Below are positions 26,827 through 35,822 of a stretch of 64,000 bases of DNA, one piece after another; within the stretch, counting starts at the first letter, position 1; each line of letters starts with the position of its first letter. The DNA comes from Niabella ginsenosidivorans (GTDB taxonomy: Bacteria; Bacteroidota; Bacteroidia; Chitinophagales; Chitinophagaceae): the NCBI RefSeq assembly GCF_001654455.1, contig NZ_CP015772.1, positions 4,154,001-4,218,000 of the forward strand. Reading direction: 5' to 3'. The notes under the pieces were generated by a model. It did not search any database. It was not told the origin of the DNA and saw only the letters and a list, made by a program, of their open reading frames with translations. A program made the translations under genes and the position numbers.

Positions 26827-27393
26827 CTATAGATCCCTGACCTGAAGCTGCTCATTTATTTCCTGCATTTCCTGCGGAAGCGATGTTATTGCAACAATAA
26901 CGCAATCTGTTTCGTTTGCGTCAGGCACTTCCAGTGTTTCAAACTGGCTTTTTAAAAGGTCAACAGGCATAAAATGCCCGTTTCTTGATCCGATGAGCTG
27001 ATGAATCCGGTCAAAAGACCCCTTCACGCAGATGAACAGGATCTTTTGAATACCGTTTCTTAACAAATCCCGGTACACTTTTTTCAACGCGGAGCAGGCA
27101 ACTACTACTGTTACCCCTTTTTCATTTAATGCCATGGCATTTGCATTAATGCGTTTCAGCCAGGCCCACCGATCCTCGTCTGTTAAAGGAATAGCGGCCT
27201 GCATTTTTGCAATATTTTCCGGTGGATGCAGTTCGTCACCGTCTATAAATACATAACCTTTTTCCCGGGCTATTAACTGACCAATAGTGGTTTTACCACT
27301 GCCGGATACCCCCATTACAATAATGGTTGCGGCCTTTCTGTTTCTTATGGGATCTACAGACACATAAAAATTTTTCGGTTCAAAAGTACACAA
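26827..27393 (-). CDS. gntK: Gluconokinase
   Basis: Up to 188 aa. It phosphorylates gluconate to 6-phosphogluconate, entering the pentose phosphate or Entner-Doudoroff routes. P-loop MGVSGSGKTTIG, IDGDELHPPENIAKM and the LTDEDRWAWLK segment are diagnostic, with VACSALKKVYRDLLR. No ATG lies upstream of the P-loop in frame: candidate starts are TTG 27393 or GTG 27363. A TAnnTTTG match (minus strand, 27388-27381) sits inside the longer form, which favours GTG 27363 and a protein of 178 aa, close to the usual 175. Confidence 0.9.
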   Translation of the reverse strand: MCTFEPKNFYVSVDPIRNRKAATIIVMGVSGSGKTTIGQLIAREKGYVFIDGDELHPPENIAKMQAAIPLTDEDRWAWLKRINANAMALNEKGVTVVVACSALKKVYRDLLRNGIQKILFICVKGSFDRIHQLIGSRNGHFMPVDLLKSQFETLEVPDANETDCVIVAITSLPQEMQEINEQLQVRDL

Positions 27394-27596
27394 TGGAAGG
27401 CTTAAAAATTCATACTGTTTCTTATAATAAAGAGGAATTGCCCGCCTGGAAGAAGCCCCTTGTTTTCACCGGCAGCAGCGTCCAAAAATCAGGGACATGC
27501 ACTTCTTCTATCCATTACCGGTAAAACATGCAGCAGTAGCAGGCCCCGTCTATTATAAGCAGCTCAGCGCTCTTCACAATTGACGGGTCATAAGGA
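27394..27596. other. Spacer between gluconokinase and the STN receptor
   Basis: A 43-codon plus-strand frame exists here (MEGLKIHTVSYNKEELPAWK...) but has no promoter or family support. Nothing else is recognised. Confidence 0.4.
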
Positions 27597-30248
27597 TCAG
27601 ATACGGTTCTTCTCTTCTTCCGCGCTCTGCTCTACTTTTTTATCTCTGATCTTTTTGCCGGCATGCAAGAGGTAACTTACAGAAATACCCGCAGATCGGG
27701 TCGGGCGCTTTTGATAAAAATCAATCTGAACACCATTATAAGTGGTCAGCGATTTTTCCCTGAACGTATTCAACACATCCGTAACGGTTAATCTTAATCG
27801 CAATTTATTATCAAAGAACTTCTTACCGGCCGATATATCTGCAAAAAACAGGGAAGCACTTTTTGTATTTCCTTCAACATGAGGGGAGCTGTACATTGTA
27901 AAAAGCGTAAGGTCAAAATTATTTTTCAACGTGATCGTATGATACGTGTTGAAATAAGAGGATGTCTGTGCTATTTCAAAATCATTAATGACATATGCCG
28001 CATGATATAGCCCGGCATGGGCATTTACGGCCCACCATTTTGTAAGCTTAACAGGCGCATATATATACGCTCCATAAGAAGTCAGGTATGTAAAGTTTCG
28101 TGTCTGGTATTCAATCACACCATCCTTCTGAGGGTTGGCAAACTCTGCAATGATATTATTGGTACGCTGGTATTGCAGGTTTACCGAATACCCTTTCCAG
28201 AAACTGTAGTTTAGTTTAAAGTTATTGGAATATTCCGGCAACAGATCGGGGTTGCCGACCACAACAGTATAATCACCGATACGCAGGCGGAAGGGATTCA
28301 GGTCTCCAAATTGCGGCCGGCGGATCCTGCGGCTGTAACTAAAAGAAAGTGAGGCCGGAACTGGGTTTTTGTTCAGGTTTTGCAGCAAAAATGCGGAAGG
28401 GAACAGGTTCAGGTATTTCCTGGAAAATTGCTGGCCCAGCGTAACGTTATTGCCTTTCATATAGGTTTCTTCTGCTCTTAACCCTATCTTAATACTGGTT
28501 TGCTTTACCGAGCTTTCCATGGCCGTATAACCCATCAAAAGGTTTTCATTATAAATGAACCGGTTGCTGGCCGCTTTGTTCAGGACCCAGCTATCATCAA
28601 CCATCTGCTCCATAGCAGTGGTATTGTCTCTTCTTGCAGCCACATATTTTACACCGGCCTGTAATTTGGTGTGTACAGTCAGGTATTTCTGGTAATCCAT
28701 TTGCCCGCTGTAGATCTCGGTGCTGCTGGGGTAGCTGTTCCTGTAAAGGGTGTCTTTGAGCGGGTCTGTATAAACGGATGCGATGTTCATATCTTCTGCT
28801 TTCTCACCTTTTACATAGTCTGCCAGTATTTTAAATACAGAGCCCAGGGTATCCAGTTTATAATTATAATTCAGCGTACCTGTTGTAAGGCGGGGTATAC
28901 GGCTCCAGCCGGTAACAGAATTACCGGTTACAATGCCGCCGGCACTGTCTTTTAAAGTAATGCCCGTTTTAAAATTCCGCAATAGCCGTATCCCTGTTGT
29001 GCTCCCCTGAAAGCTCAGGGATTGTTTTTCAGAAATATCATACACCATTCCACCCTGCAAATTGTTTTGCCGGTTATTATTAATGCGATCAGTAATACCG
29101 TCATAAGAGCTGTTATCCTCATAACGGTTCACTGTTCGGGCATAATAGATCTGCTGCTCTTTTGAGAAAGAACCATTGCCAAAAAAATAGAGCTTCTTTA
29201 TCTTATACTGCGCTGAAATGCCGGAGGCTATATAGGGTTTTCCTTTTTGCTGTCTGAAGATCGCTGAAGCCTGCCCGGTGAATCCTTCGTCCCTGGCTTT
29301 TTTCAGGATAATATGAACAATACCACCAGTGCCGGAGGCTTCATATTCAGATGGCGGATTGGGTATGACCTCCATCTTTTTTATGTTCTCTGAGCGAATG
29401 GTTCTGAGGTATTCTGCCAGATCCTGCCCGGACATGCGCTGTATGACATCATTGATCATAATGGTTACTGATCCGCTGCCGCTTATTTTAATGGTACCAT
29501 TGGCGTCTACCCATATTCCCGGTGACTTTTGCAATACTTCCAGTGCATTGTTACCATCACCCAATGGTGTCCCTTCTACATTAACAATATACCGGTCCGC
29601 CTTTCTTTCCATTAACGGTTTTGAAGCAACCACCGTTACTGTATTCAGGGTGCTTTTCTCTTTCTCAAGAACAAATGGCTTCAGGTGTACCGTATCCGAA
29701 AATGCAACAGTAAACATACCCGTACGATAGCCTACGGAAGAGACCTGTATACTGTACTTTTTCTGATCTTCAAACGCATAGGTGATACGGAACCGTCCAT
29801 CCCGCTCACCAGCTGTACCCGCCAGGGTGCTATCCCGGTTTATTAAAGAAACCGATGCATAGGGTATAGGGTGTTGGTCTGCATCAACCACTATCCCTTC
29901 CAGGTCTTTTACCGGAACCGGGCCTGCGGCATGGTTGCCTGGCGCAGCACTTCCTACGATGATCATTCCTTTTGAACGATACCTGTACAACAGTCCGTTT
30001 TGGGGAAGAATGGTGTTCAGAATAATTGAAACAGGCTGATGACGGGCATTCACCGTAGCTTTCATAGAATCGCCAATCACTTCATCACTATAAATAATAG
30101 TATAGCCGCTTTGCATTTGCACCTGTTCTAAAACAGCCTTAAGCGGCTGATCGGCTGCGCTAACAGAGATCTTTTTACTTTGGGCATTTGCCACAGCTAC
30201 TGAAAAAACCATCAGCAAAATGAAAACACTGCTCCTGAAAAACTTCAT
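27597..30248 (-). CDS. STN-containing TonB-dependent receptor (outer membrane beta-barrel family)
   Basis: 883 aa with signal peptide (MKFFRSSVFILLMVFSVAVA). Residues about 24-98 form a secretin/STN domain (AADQPLKAVLEQVQMQSGYT), which signals to FecR. A carboxypeptidase-like domain follows (about 115-205), then a plug (NALEVLQKSPGIWVDANG, GGIVHIILKK) and an OMP_b-brl-type barrel (NKNPVPASLSFSYSRRIRRP, FGDLNPFRLRIGDY). Barrels of this type (pfam14905-like as I recall) differ from SusC. It is 57 bp after fecR and is expected to be the ligand sensor of this sigma system. Confidence 0.88.
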   Translation of the reverse strand: MKFFRSSVFILLMVFSVAVANAQSKKISVSAADQPLKAVLEQVQMQSGYTIIYSDEVIGDSMKATVNARHQPVSIILNTILPQNGLLYRYRSKGMIIVGSAAPGNHAAGPVPVKDLEGIVVDADQHPIPYASVSLINRDSTLAGTAGERDGRFRITYAFEDQKKYSIQVSSVGYRTGMFTVAFSDTVHLKPFVLEKEKSTLNTVTVVASKPLMERKADRYIVNVEGTPLGDGNNALEVLQKSPGIWVDANGTIKISGSGSVTIMINDVIQRMSGQDLAEYLRTIRSENIKKMEVIPNPPSEYEASGTGGIVHIILKKARDEGFTGQASAIFRQQKGKPYIASGISAQYKIKKLYFFGNGSFSKEQQIYYARTVNRYEDNSSYDGITDRINNNRQNNLQGGMVYDISEKQSLSFQGSTTGIRLLRNFKTGITLKDSAGGIVTGNSVTGWSRIPRLTTGTLNYNYKLDTLGSVFKILADYVKGEKAEDMNIASVYTDPLKDTLYRNSYPSSTEIYSGQMDYQKYLTVHTKLQAGVKYVAARRDNTTAMEQMVDDSWVLNKAASNRFIYNENLLMGYTAMESSVKQTSIKIGLRAEETYMKGNNVTLGQQFSRKYLNLFPSAFLLQNLNKNPVPASLSFSYSRRIRRPQFGDLNPFRLRIGDYTVVVGNPDLLPEYSNNFKLNYSFWKGYSVNLQYQRTNNIIAEFANPQKDGVIEYQTRNFTYLTSYGAYIYAPVKLTKWWAVNAHAGLYHAAYVINDFEIAQTSSYFNTYHTITLKNNFDLTLFTMYSSPHVEGNTKSASLFFADISAGKKFFDNKLRLRLTVTDVLNTFREKSLTTYNGVQIDFYQKRPTRSAGISVSYLLHAGKKIRDKKVEQSAEEEKNRI

Positions 30249-30305
30249 CCCGTTTATTATTCTTTATACGCCTGCCATTAAAAATTGTTACATTACAGCG
30301 CCCTT

Positions 30306-31295
30306 CTACCGGATCGTTACTTTCTTATCTTCGATCTTATAACTAAACGGGTATGCCAGTTTCAAGGCATCCAGGCCTTCTGATAAACTTTCATTGACAA
30401 ACATACCGCTAAAGCGTTTTTCTTTTAAAGCTGCCGTTACTATTTCAATCGTTACATTATATTTCTTCTCAAGCCTTAATGCAATATCCTGTAGCTTTTC
30501 TTTTTTAAACACCAGAGAATCCTCTTTCCAGTGTATTTGTTGTATCACCTTCTGATCAACGGCATCAATACTAAACTGCACAATACCAGAGGTTGTATTG
30601 GGCGCCAGCAGCCGCTGATCGGGCTTCAGCAATACCTTATCCGTATGGCCCCCTCTGCGGGAAACCTCTACGATCCCGCGAAGTAAAGCCACTTCCACAT
30701 CAGCATTATTCCTGTAGGCATTCACATTAAAAGCAGTGCCCTTTACTTCAATCATCAGCGGCCCCGCAAATACCTGCAAGGGTACAGCCGGGTTCTTTGT
30801 TACATCAAAAAAAGCCTCACCCTGCAAAATAATTTTGCGTTTTTCGTGTCCGAAATCGTTATTGTATTCCAGCGAAGAATGATAATTCAGTGTTACCTGG
30901 GTACCATCAGGCAAAGTAGTATAGCGTTTTTCATTTGTTGTATTCAGTACAATCATTTTATCTTTTTTAATAGGATGATTCCTGTACCGGAAAAAAAGCG
31001 CCAGCCCGCCTGCCAACAGCAGTATGGCGGCAACTTTTAAGAACAGAAAGCTTCGTACATTTTTTTTCTCCGGCAGAACGGTTGTATTGCTTTCAATCTG
31101 TTTCCATATAACTGCAAGCCGGTTTTCTTTATCGATCTCCACCTCATTCATGAAATGCATCTTTTCTAAGACCTTCCCGATCTGCTGGTATTCATAATTT
31201 TCGCTGACAGCAGTGCCCAGATGAACCGTTTCCTGCTCTGAAAGGCACCCGGTCATTTTCTTTACCAGCAAGGCTAAAAAGGCATCCCTGTTCAT
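30306..31295 (-). CDS. FecR-family anti-sigma factor
   Basis: 329 aa. The N-terminal cytoplasmic part is followed by one membrane helix (about residues 84-101, FLFLKVAAILLLAGGLALFF). The periplasmic FecR domain includes LPDGTQVTLNYHSSLEYNND, KIILQGEAFFDVTKNP and GTAFNVNAYRNNADVEVALL. The C-terminal STN-like segment (FKKEKLQDIALRLEKKYNV) contacts the receptor's STN domain. It holds the ECF sigma factor until the receptor signals. It lies 56 bp after the sigma gene. Confidence 0.92.
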   Translation of the reverse strand: MNRDAFLALLVKKMTGCLSEQETVHLGTAVSENYEYQQIGKVLEKMHFMNEVEIDKENRLAVIWKQIESNTTVLPEKKNVRSFLFLKVAAILLLAGGLALFFRYRNHPIKKDKMIVLNTTNEKRYTTLPDGTQVTLNYHSSLEYNNDFGHEKRKIILQGEAFFDVTKNPAVPLQVFAGPLMIEVKGTAFNVNAYRNNADVEVALLRGIVEVSRRGGHTDKVLLKPDQRLLAPNTTSGIVQFSIDAVDQKVIQQIHWKEDSLVFKKEKLQDIALRLEKKYNVTIEIVTAALKEKRFSGMFVNESLSEGLDALKLAYPFSYKIEDKKVTIR

Positions 31296-31351
31296 GATAA
31301 TGTTCTGTCTGTTTTAAAAGACACAAAAAAATGATGCATTACTTACTCCTA

Positions 31352-31960
31352 TTAAAAAAATAAAAAAAAGAAGACATCTTTACCTGATTGTTGTTTTTTC
31401 TGTTGCGGATCGTATCCCAGGTAATGGCTGACAGCAGCTGCCAGGGATTTTACCGCTTTATAAAGCTGGCTCTCTACTGTTCTGACAGAAACAGAAAGGA
31501 TCTCCGCTACCTCCTTTGCTTTTAGCCCTTCTTCCTTTATGAGCCTGAAAATGATTCTTCGCTGCTCCGGTAATTTGCTGATAGCCATATTTAAAACCTT
31601 TACCAGCTCTTTATATTCGGGACCGTGTATATCAACCCCTCGGTTGTGCAGAAATGCATCATCGGGCAGCGTGGTAAAGCGCCCGGGCAACCGGCGCAGG
31701 TAATTGAGACAGCCATTCTTTACAGCAATGAATAGATAAACTTCAGGTGAGCGGATCGCATCAAGTTTTTCCCGTTTTTGCCACAGGGAAACAAACAGTG
31801 CTGATACAATTTCTTCAGCGGGCTCCCGGGCCTGCACATATTGCATAGCAAAAGCCACCAGCCGGTCATAATACCTGTAAAACAGCTGATTGAAATCTTC
31901 CTTTTGTTCCCGGGCAATCCCCTGGAACAAAGATTGAACAGATGGCGTTTGCATGCGCAT
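31352..31960 (-). CDS. ECF RNA polymerase sigma factor (FecI-like)
   Basis: 202 aa from ATG 31960 (a GTG three codons upstream is possible). Region 2: FNQLFYRYYDRLVAFAMQYV and AEEIVSALFVSLWQKREKL. Region 4: LPEQRRIIFRLIKEEGLKAK, EVAEILSVSVRTVESQLYKA (helix-turn-helix). Bacteroidota sigma-70 factors of this group drive TonB receptor genes. It is first in a sigma-FecR-receptor unit and probably controls it and perhaps the adjacent susCD or rhamnosidase genes. Confidence 0.92.
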   Translation of the reverse strand: MRMQTPSVQSLFQGIAREQKEDFNQLFYRYYDRLVAFAMQYVQAREPAEEIVSALFVSLWQKREKLDAIRSPEVYLFIAVKNGCLNYLRRLPGRFTTLPDDAFLHNRGVDIHGPEYKELVKVLNMAISKLPEQRRIIFRLIKEEGLKAKEVAEILSVSVRTVESQLYKAVKSLAAAVSHYLGYDPQQKKQQSGKDVFFFLFF

Positions 31961-32058
31961 ATAGGACACTAAAAATAGCGCATATACTTACCCGCTTTTA
32001 TATTTTATTTTATCCCGGCTGTCCCTTGGCAGTTCCTGATCGTTATTTAAAGTGTGGC

Positions 32059-32121
32059 GCAGCTATCCACCATTGTTTTTCGTGGTAGAAATGATTTCAG
32101 GCGCGCTGACGGGATAGCTGC
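32059..32121. repeat. Inverted repeat between sigma factor and rhamnosidase genes
   Basis: GCAGCTATCC (32059-32068) and GGATAGCTGC (32112-32121) are perfect 10-bp arms around a 43-nt loop. It lies just after the rhamnosidase stop and about 100 bp upstream of the sigma start. A CCAC/GTGG pair inside the loop could extend the fold. Confidence 0.5.
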
Positions 32122-32146
32122 ACCTGCAATGCAGTCCCGCCTCATC

Positions 32147-34885
32147 CTATTTCTTCAATGTGCTCCGGAAGGTATATGTTCCCGACCCGGTTGTATAGAC
32201 CCTGTAGCCTTGCTCTTTTTTGAGGGAAGACTCCTTTATCTTTACACCGTCGATGAATACAGGTTCCCCATCTGAGGGAATCCAGATGGCTGCCACCGTA
32301 TTTACCGGCACCGTTACTTTCAGTGTAAACCGGCTGTCTTTCCATTGCCAGTTGCTGACAATTTTCCCGTACAGTGTGTTATAGAAACCTTTTGCAGCTT
32401 CCAGGTCATGTACCGGTTGCGGTTTTATTATAAAGGCGCTGAAACCCGGCGCTGTGCTGTTAATACCCAGTAAGGAACGGTAAAACCATTCCGTTATCGA
32501 TCCGAACATCGGATGGTTCTGCGAATAAACATTATCAGAATATTTCCAGGTTTCCCAAAGCGTTGTTGCCCCGTTTGCGATCATATACCCCCAGCCGGGG
32601 AAATCTTTCCGGCTGGCAATGGTATATGCCTGCCCGTTTTTATCAGCCCTTCTTAATACATCAAATAACATTTTTGTAGCAAAGATGCCGGTTGTAATAT
32701 GATTATCCCTCTTAGCCAAAGCTAAATCCAGCTGTTTTTCAGCGAGCTGCTTTTCTTTCCCTTCAACAATGCCATACCATAAAGGAAACAGCGCTGCTGC
32801 CGGAGTGTTATTGTCAAACACCCCATTGCCTTTGTAAAATTTTCTGAGTATTGCTTCTTTGATCTGTGCGGCAAGAGTCCCATATTGCTCAGCCTCCTCT
32901 TTCTTTTCCAGCAGTTGTGCAAATGTTGCCATCAACTGCACATGGTGAAAATAAAATAAAGAAGCGGTCAGCGCTTCGGGTTTCTCATCCAGCGATTCAT
33001 GGTCACTGATATCCTGGTAATACAGGTTCTCTTTCGCCCGGCTGCGTAAAAACCGGATCTGCCGGGTCAATGCAGGATAATAGGTTTCAAGAATATGCCG
33101 GTCGCCATAAAAATCGTACAGCTTCTTTATCAGGTAGGGAAAACCGATCTGCCAGCCCAGGGGGCCTGAACGATCACCGGGCCCTTTATCATCCAGGCCT
33201 ACAAAGGGCGCTGTTTCCGTAATGCCTCCCAGCGGGCGCTGGCTATCTTCAAAATCCTTCAATGACTTCTGATAAAAATTATGCATATTGAAGTTGTAGC
33301 TGAATGATTCAAGGGTACAAAACAAGTCGCCTCCATAACCAAATTTTTCACGGCCCGCACAATCGGATTGTACGCTGAACAGGTTGCTCTTAAATGTACG
33401 CAACGTATTTTCCTGAATTTTATTCAGCAGCGGATTTGAGCATTCGAAGGCACCCGCATCAGCAATAGCTGCATTCATTTGCAAACCTTCAATATCATCG
33501 GCAGTTGGTGTACCCGGCCAGCCGGTAATTTCCACATAACGGAACACATGAAAAGTGAACCGTGGGTTCCAGGTTTCTATACCATTACCGCTTGCAATAA
33601 AATGATCTTCCTGGTAGGCTACTTCCGGAGCACCTGGTCCGCCGTTACCCTGTTTTATCTGCCCGGCTACGGCCGTCATGCCGTTTACACTTCCGTCTTT
33701 ATACACCGCCTCTCCATAACGCAGTGAAATTTTCGTTCCCCCTGATGCATTTACTTTTATACGTGCCACACCTGCAAAATTCTCACCCATATCTGCCACC
33801 CATTTCCCGTGCCCCGTATTGTATATTGCAACGGGTTTTATAATTCTGCCAATGCGTATGGGCGGCTGCTGATCTGCTTCCAGCTTTCCTTCAGGGCCGG
33901 CCACAGGCACGGCCGGGTAACCAGTGCTGTCAGCGGGCGTTTTTAACCAGGCTGTCAGATCCCGGCGGGCATCAAAACTTTCGCCCAGGTAAACGCTGTT
34001 GGTCATAACCGGGCCTTCCTTCCATCGCCAGTTGCTATCTGTACTGATTTCATCAACCGTACCATCTGTATAAACAATCCGGTACTGTGCTTTTACAACC
34101 GGCCTTCCTACCGGCAGGTAATCGCGCAGATTTAATTTACCCCAAAGCCTTAATGGCAGCGGGTTGTACCAGCCGTTACCTAAAAGAATGCCGGCAACAT
34201 TATTCCCTTTTTTTAATTGTTGGGTGATGTCGTAAGTCCTGTACAGGATCCTTTTATCAAAACGGGTCCACGCGGGGCTCAGCAGATCACTACTGATCTT
34301 TTCTCCGTTCAGGTAGGCTTCAAAATACCCGGCGCCTGCTATATATAAGCGCGCTGATTTTATATCCCTGGTAACAGAGATGTTCTTCCTGAATACAGGC
34401 ATGGGATCCTGCTGATAAAAATCGGCATCCTTTACAGGTAAAGATTTTCCGTCAGTGATCCATTCCGCCTTCCAATCGGCCGGGGTTAGCAGCGCCGTTT
34501 CAAACCAGGATGCAACGCTCCAGGGAGAAGGTCGCCCTTTTTCATCATAGACTCTTACCTTCCAGTAATATCTTGTAAAAGACTGAAGCGAGGCGCCATT
34601 ATAAGGAACACCAATGCTGTTCCCGGATTTTATTTTGCCCGTCTTCCATACATTGCCGATCCCTTTTTCAATAGCAGCAGGTTCATTGCTTACTATAAGC
34701 TCATAAGCAGATTGCATTTTATTTTTTGCGGCTGACCATAGCTCCCAGCCCAGCACAGGATGCGGCACATCAATTCCCAAGGGAGTTTCAGCATATGCAC
34801 AGGTGAGTTGCTGAACGGCTATTTCCTGTGCTGCCGGGCGCAAAAAAATATTAAAAACCAGTATTAAGGTGCCTACCAACCGCAT
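32147..34885 (-). CDS. Family 78 glycoside hydrolase, alpha-L-rhamnosidase
   Basis: 912 aa, exported (MRLVGTLILVFNIFLRPAAQ). N-terminal beta-sandwich domains (FN3-like QSFTRYYWKVRVYDEKGRPS; then ARLYIAGAGYFEAYLNGEKI, LLSPAWTRFDKRILYRTYDI) lead into the (alpha/alpha)6 catalytic barrel. QSDCAGREKFGYGGDLFCTL is the GH78 acid region (usual form DCPxRDERxGW), and TTLWETWKY and SQNHPMFGSITEWFYRSL are conserved. It releases terminal rhamnose from plant or microbial glycans in the periplasm or outside. The reading of the catalytic acid is by motif only. Confidence 0.93.
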   Translation of the reverse strand: MRLVGTLILVFNIFLRPAAQEIAVQQLTCAYAETPLGIDVPHPVLGWELWSAAKNKMQSAYELIVSNEPAAIEKGIGNVWKTGKIKSGNSIGVPYNGASLQSFTRYYWKVRVYDEKGRPSPWSVASWFETALLTPADWKAEWITDGKSLPVKDADFYQQDPMPVFRKNISVTRDIKSARLYIAGAGYFEAYLNGEKISSDLLSPAWTRFDKRILYRTYDITQQLKKGNNVAGILLGNGWYNPLPLRLWGKLNLRDYLPVGRPVVKAQYRIVYTDGTVDEISTDSNWRWKEGPVMTNSVYLGESFDARRDLTAWLKTPADSTGYPAVPVAGPEGKLEADQQPPIRIGRIIKPVAIYNTGHGKWVADMGENFAGVARIKVNASGGTKISLRYGEAVYKDGSVNGMTAVAGQIKQGNGGPGAPEVAYQEDHFIASGNGIETWNPRFTFHVFRYVEITGWPGTPTADDIEGLQMNAAIADAGAFECSNPLLNKIQENTLRTFKSNLFSVQSDCAGREKFGYGGDLFCTLESFSYNFNMHNFYQKSLKDFEDSQRPLGGITETAPFVGLDDKGPGDRSGPLGWQIGFPYLIKKLYDFYGDRHILETYYPALTRQIRFLRSRAKENLYYQDISDHESLDEKPEALTASLFYFHHVQLMATFAQLLEKKEEAEQYGTLAAQIKEAILRKFYKGNGVFDNNTPAAALFPLWYGIVEGKEKQLAEKQLDLALAKRDNHITTGIFATKMLFDVLRRADKNGQAYTIASRKDFPGWGYMIANGATTLWETWKYSDNVYSQNHPMFGSITEWFYRSLLGINSTAPGFSAFIIKPQPVHDLEAAKGFYNTLYGKIVSNWQWKDSRFTLKVTVPVNTVAAIWIPSDGEPVFIDGVKIKESSLKKEQGYRVYTTGSGTYTFRSTLKK

Positions 34886-35017
34886 CGTTATTCTTTAATT
34901 GTCTGGAGAATACCGAAAATAAGAAAAAACGGTGGCACTGTCTTTCCCGTTTTTTCTGCATTATACCACATATAAGCAGCAATGAAAACGTACAACTGTA
35001 TAACTGGCCAAAGGATA

Positions 35018-35503
35018 CTAAATAATAATGGCAGAACGATGCTGTTTTACATTTTCAAGGTAGCTCTCAAAATAAACAGGAATCCCATCCTCCTTTCCAT
35101 TTTGCAGGCGGTTCTGCACCTGCCTGAACGCCAGTATGGACGCTTCAAATTTAGGCTGACCGGTTACAAGGATCGGCTGACTGAGCTTCTGGTACCAGTA
35201 GTACGTGCCTCCAACATTTTTCCGCGCCACCTCAAAGAGGTAAGCCCCTCCGCCTTCAATGATCTTCTGTTGCTGCTCCGGACTCATTTCATTGTAAAAC
35301 CCGCTGGCGTCCTCTAACAGCGCTTCAAGCACTTCCAGGCTTTGTACAGAAAAATCCAGTCCCGCATACCGTGCGGCATATTTTTGCAAAAACGACCCGG
35401 CCTGTTCCTCTATTTCTTTTTCAAGAGGGGTATTTTGCCAGGCGGTGTTTTCCGTGCCTGCTTTTTTATTACCAGATCCGTTAAAAAAATCAAAAAAACG
35501 CAT
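35018..35503 (-). CDS. Hypothetical cytoplasmic protein, 161 aa
   Basis: I do not recognise this family. It starts MRFFDFFNGSGNKKAGTEN, has no signal peptide or membrane span, and is mostly helical with an aromatic middle section (NVGGTYYWYQKLSQPILVTG). Codon use resembles neighbouring genes and the frame is well bounded, so it is likely real. It is isolated between the rhamnosidase (same strand) and gltB (opposite strand). No operon partner hints at its role. Confidence 0.7.
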   Translation of the reverse strand: MRFFDFFNGSGNKKAGTENTAWQNTPLEKEIEEQAGSFLQKYAARYAGLDFSVQSLEVLEALLEDASGFYNEMSPEQQQKIIEGGGAYLFEVARKNVGGTYYWYQKLSQPILVTGQPKFEASILAFRQVQNRLQNGKEDGIPVYFESYLENVKQHRSAIII

Positions 35504-35822
35504 AGGTAGGGGAATTTATTCCGGTTAACACTAAATGACGCATAAAAATAGCCAATAAATCTTATAAACCATCGTTCTGCTATTATAGAAAAGACTGGCT
35601 TTCAGTACAAAATCACCGTGGCTACCGCTCTTCAAAGGTTGGCTGAAATAGTTAGATATTTTTAATATAAAAAAGAATATTTTTAAATAATTTCTATATT
35701 TATCCGGTTTATTACCTAACATGTCTAAATTAATTAATTTTTTATTAATTTACATGGCTCGATTGCCCACTCTGTATTGAAAAGCCAAACTTTATTTTAT
35801 TAAAACCGTTTGTTTAAAAAAC
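35504..35822. other. AT-rich intergenic region upstream of gltB
   Basis: No gene is seen. It contains TAAATTAA and TTAATTTA (35726-35752) as an 8-bp inverted repeat with an 11-nt loop. This lies about 70 bp before the gltB start and may belong to its control region. Confidence 0.45.

Noticed and set aside
27390-27521. 43-codon plus-strand frame beginning MEGLKIHTV
   Set aside because: No family, promoter or conservation evidence; it overlaps the gluconokinase upstream region.
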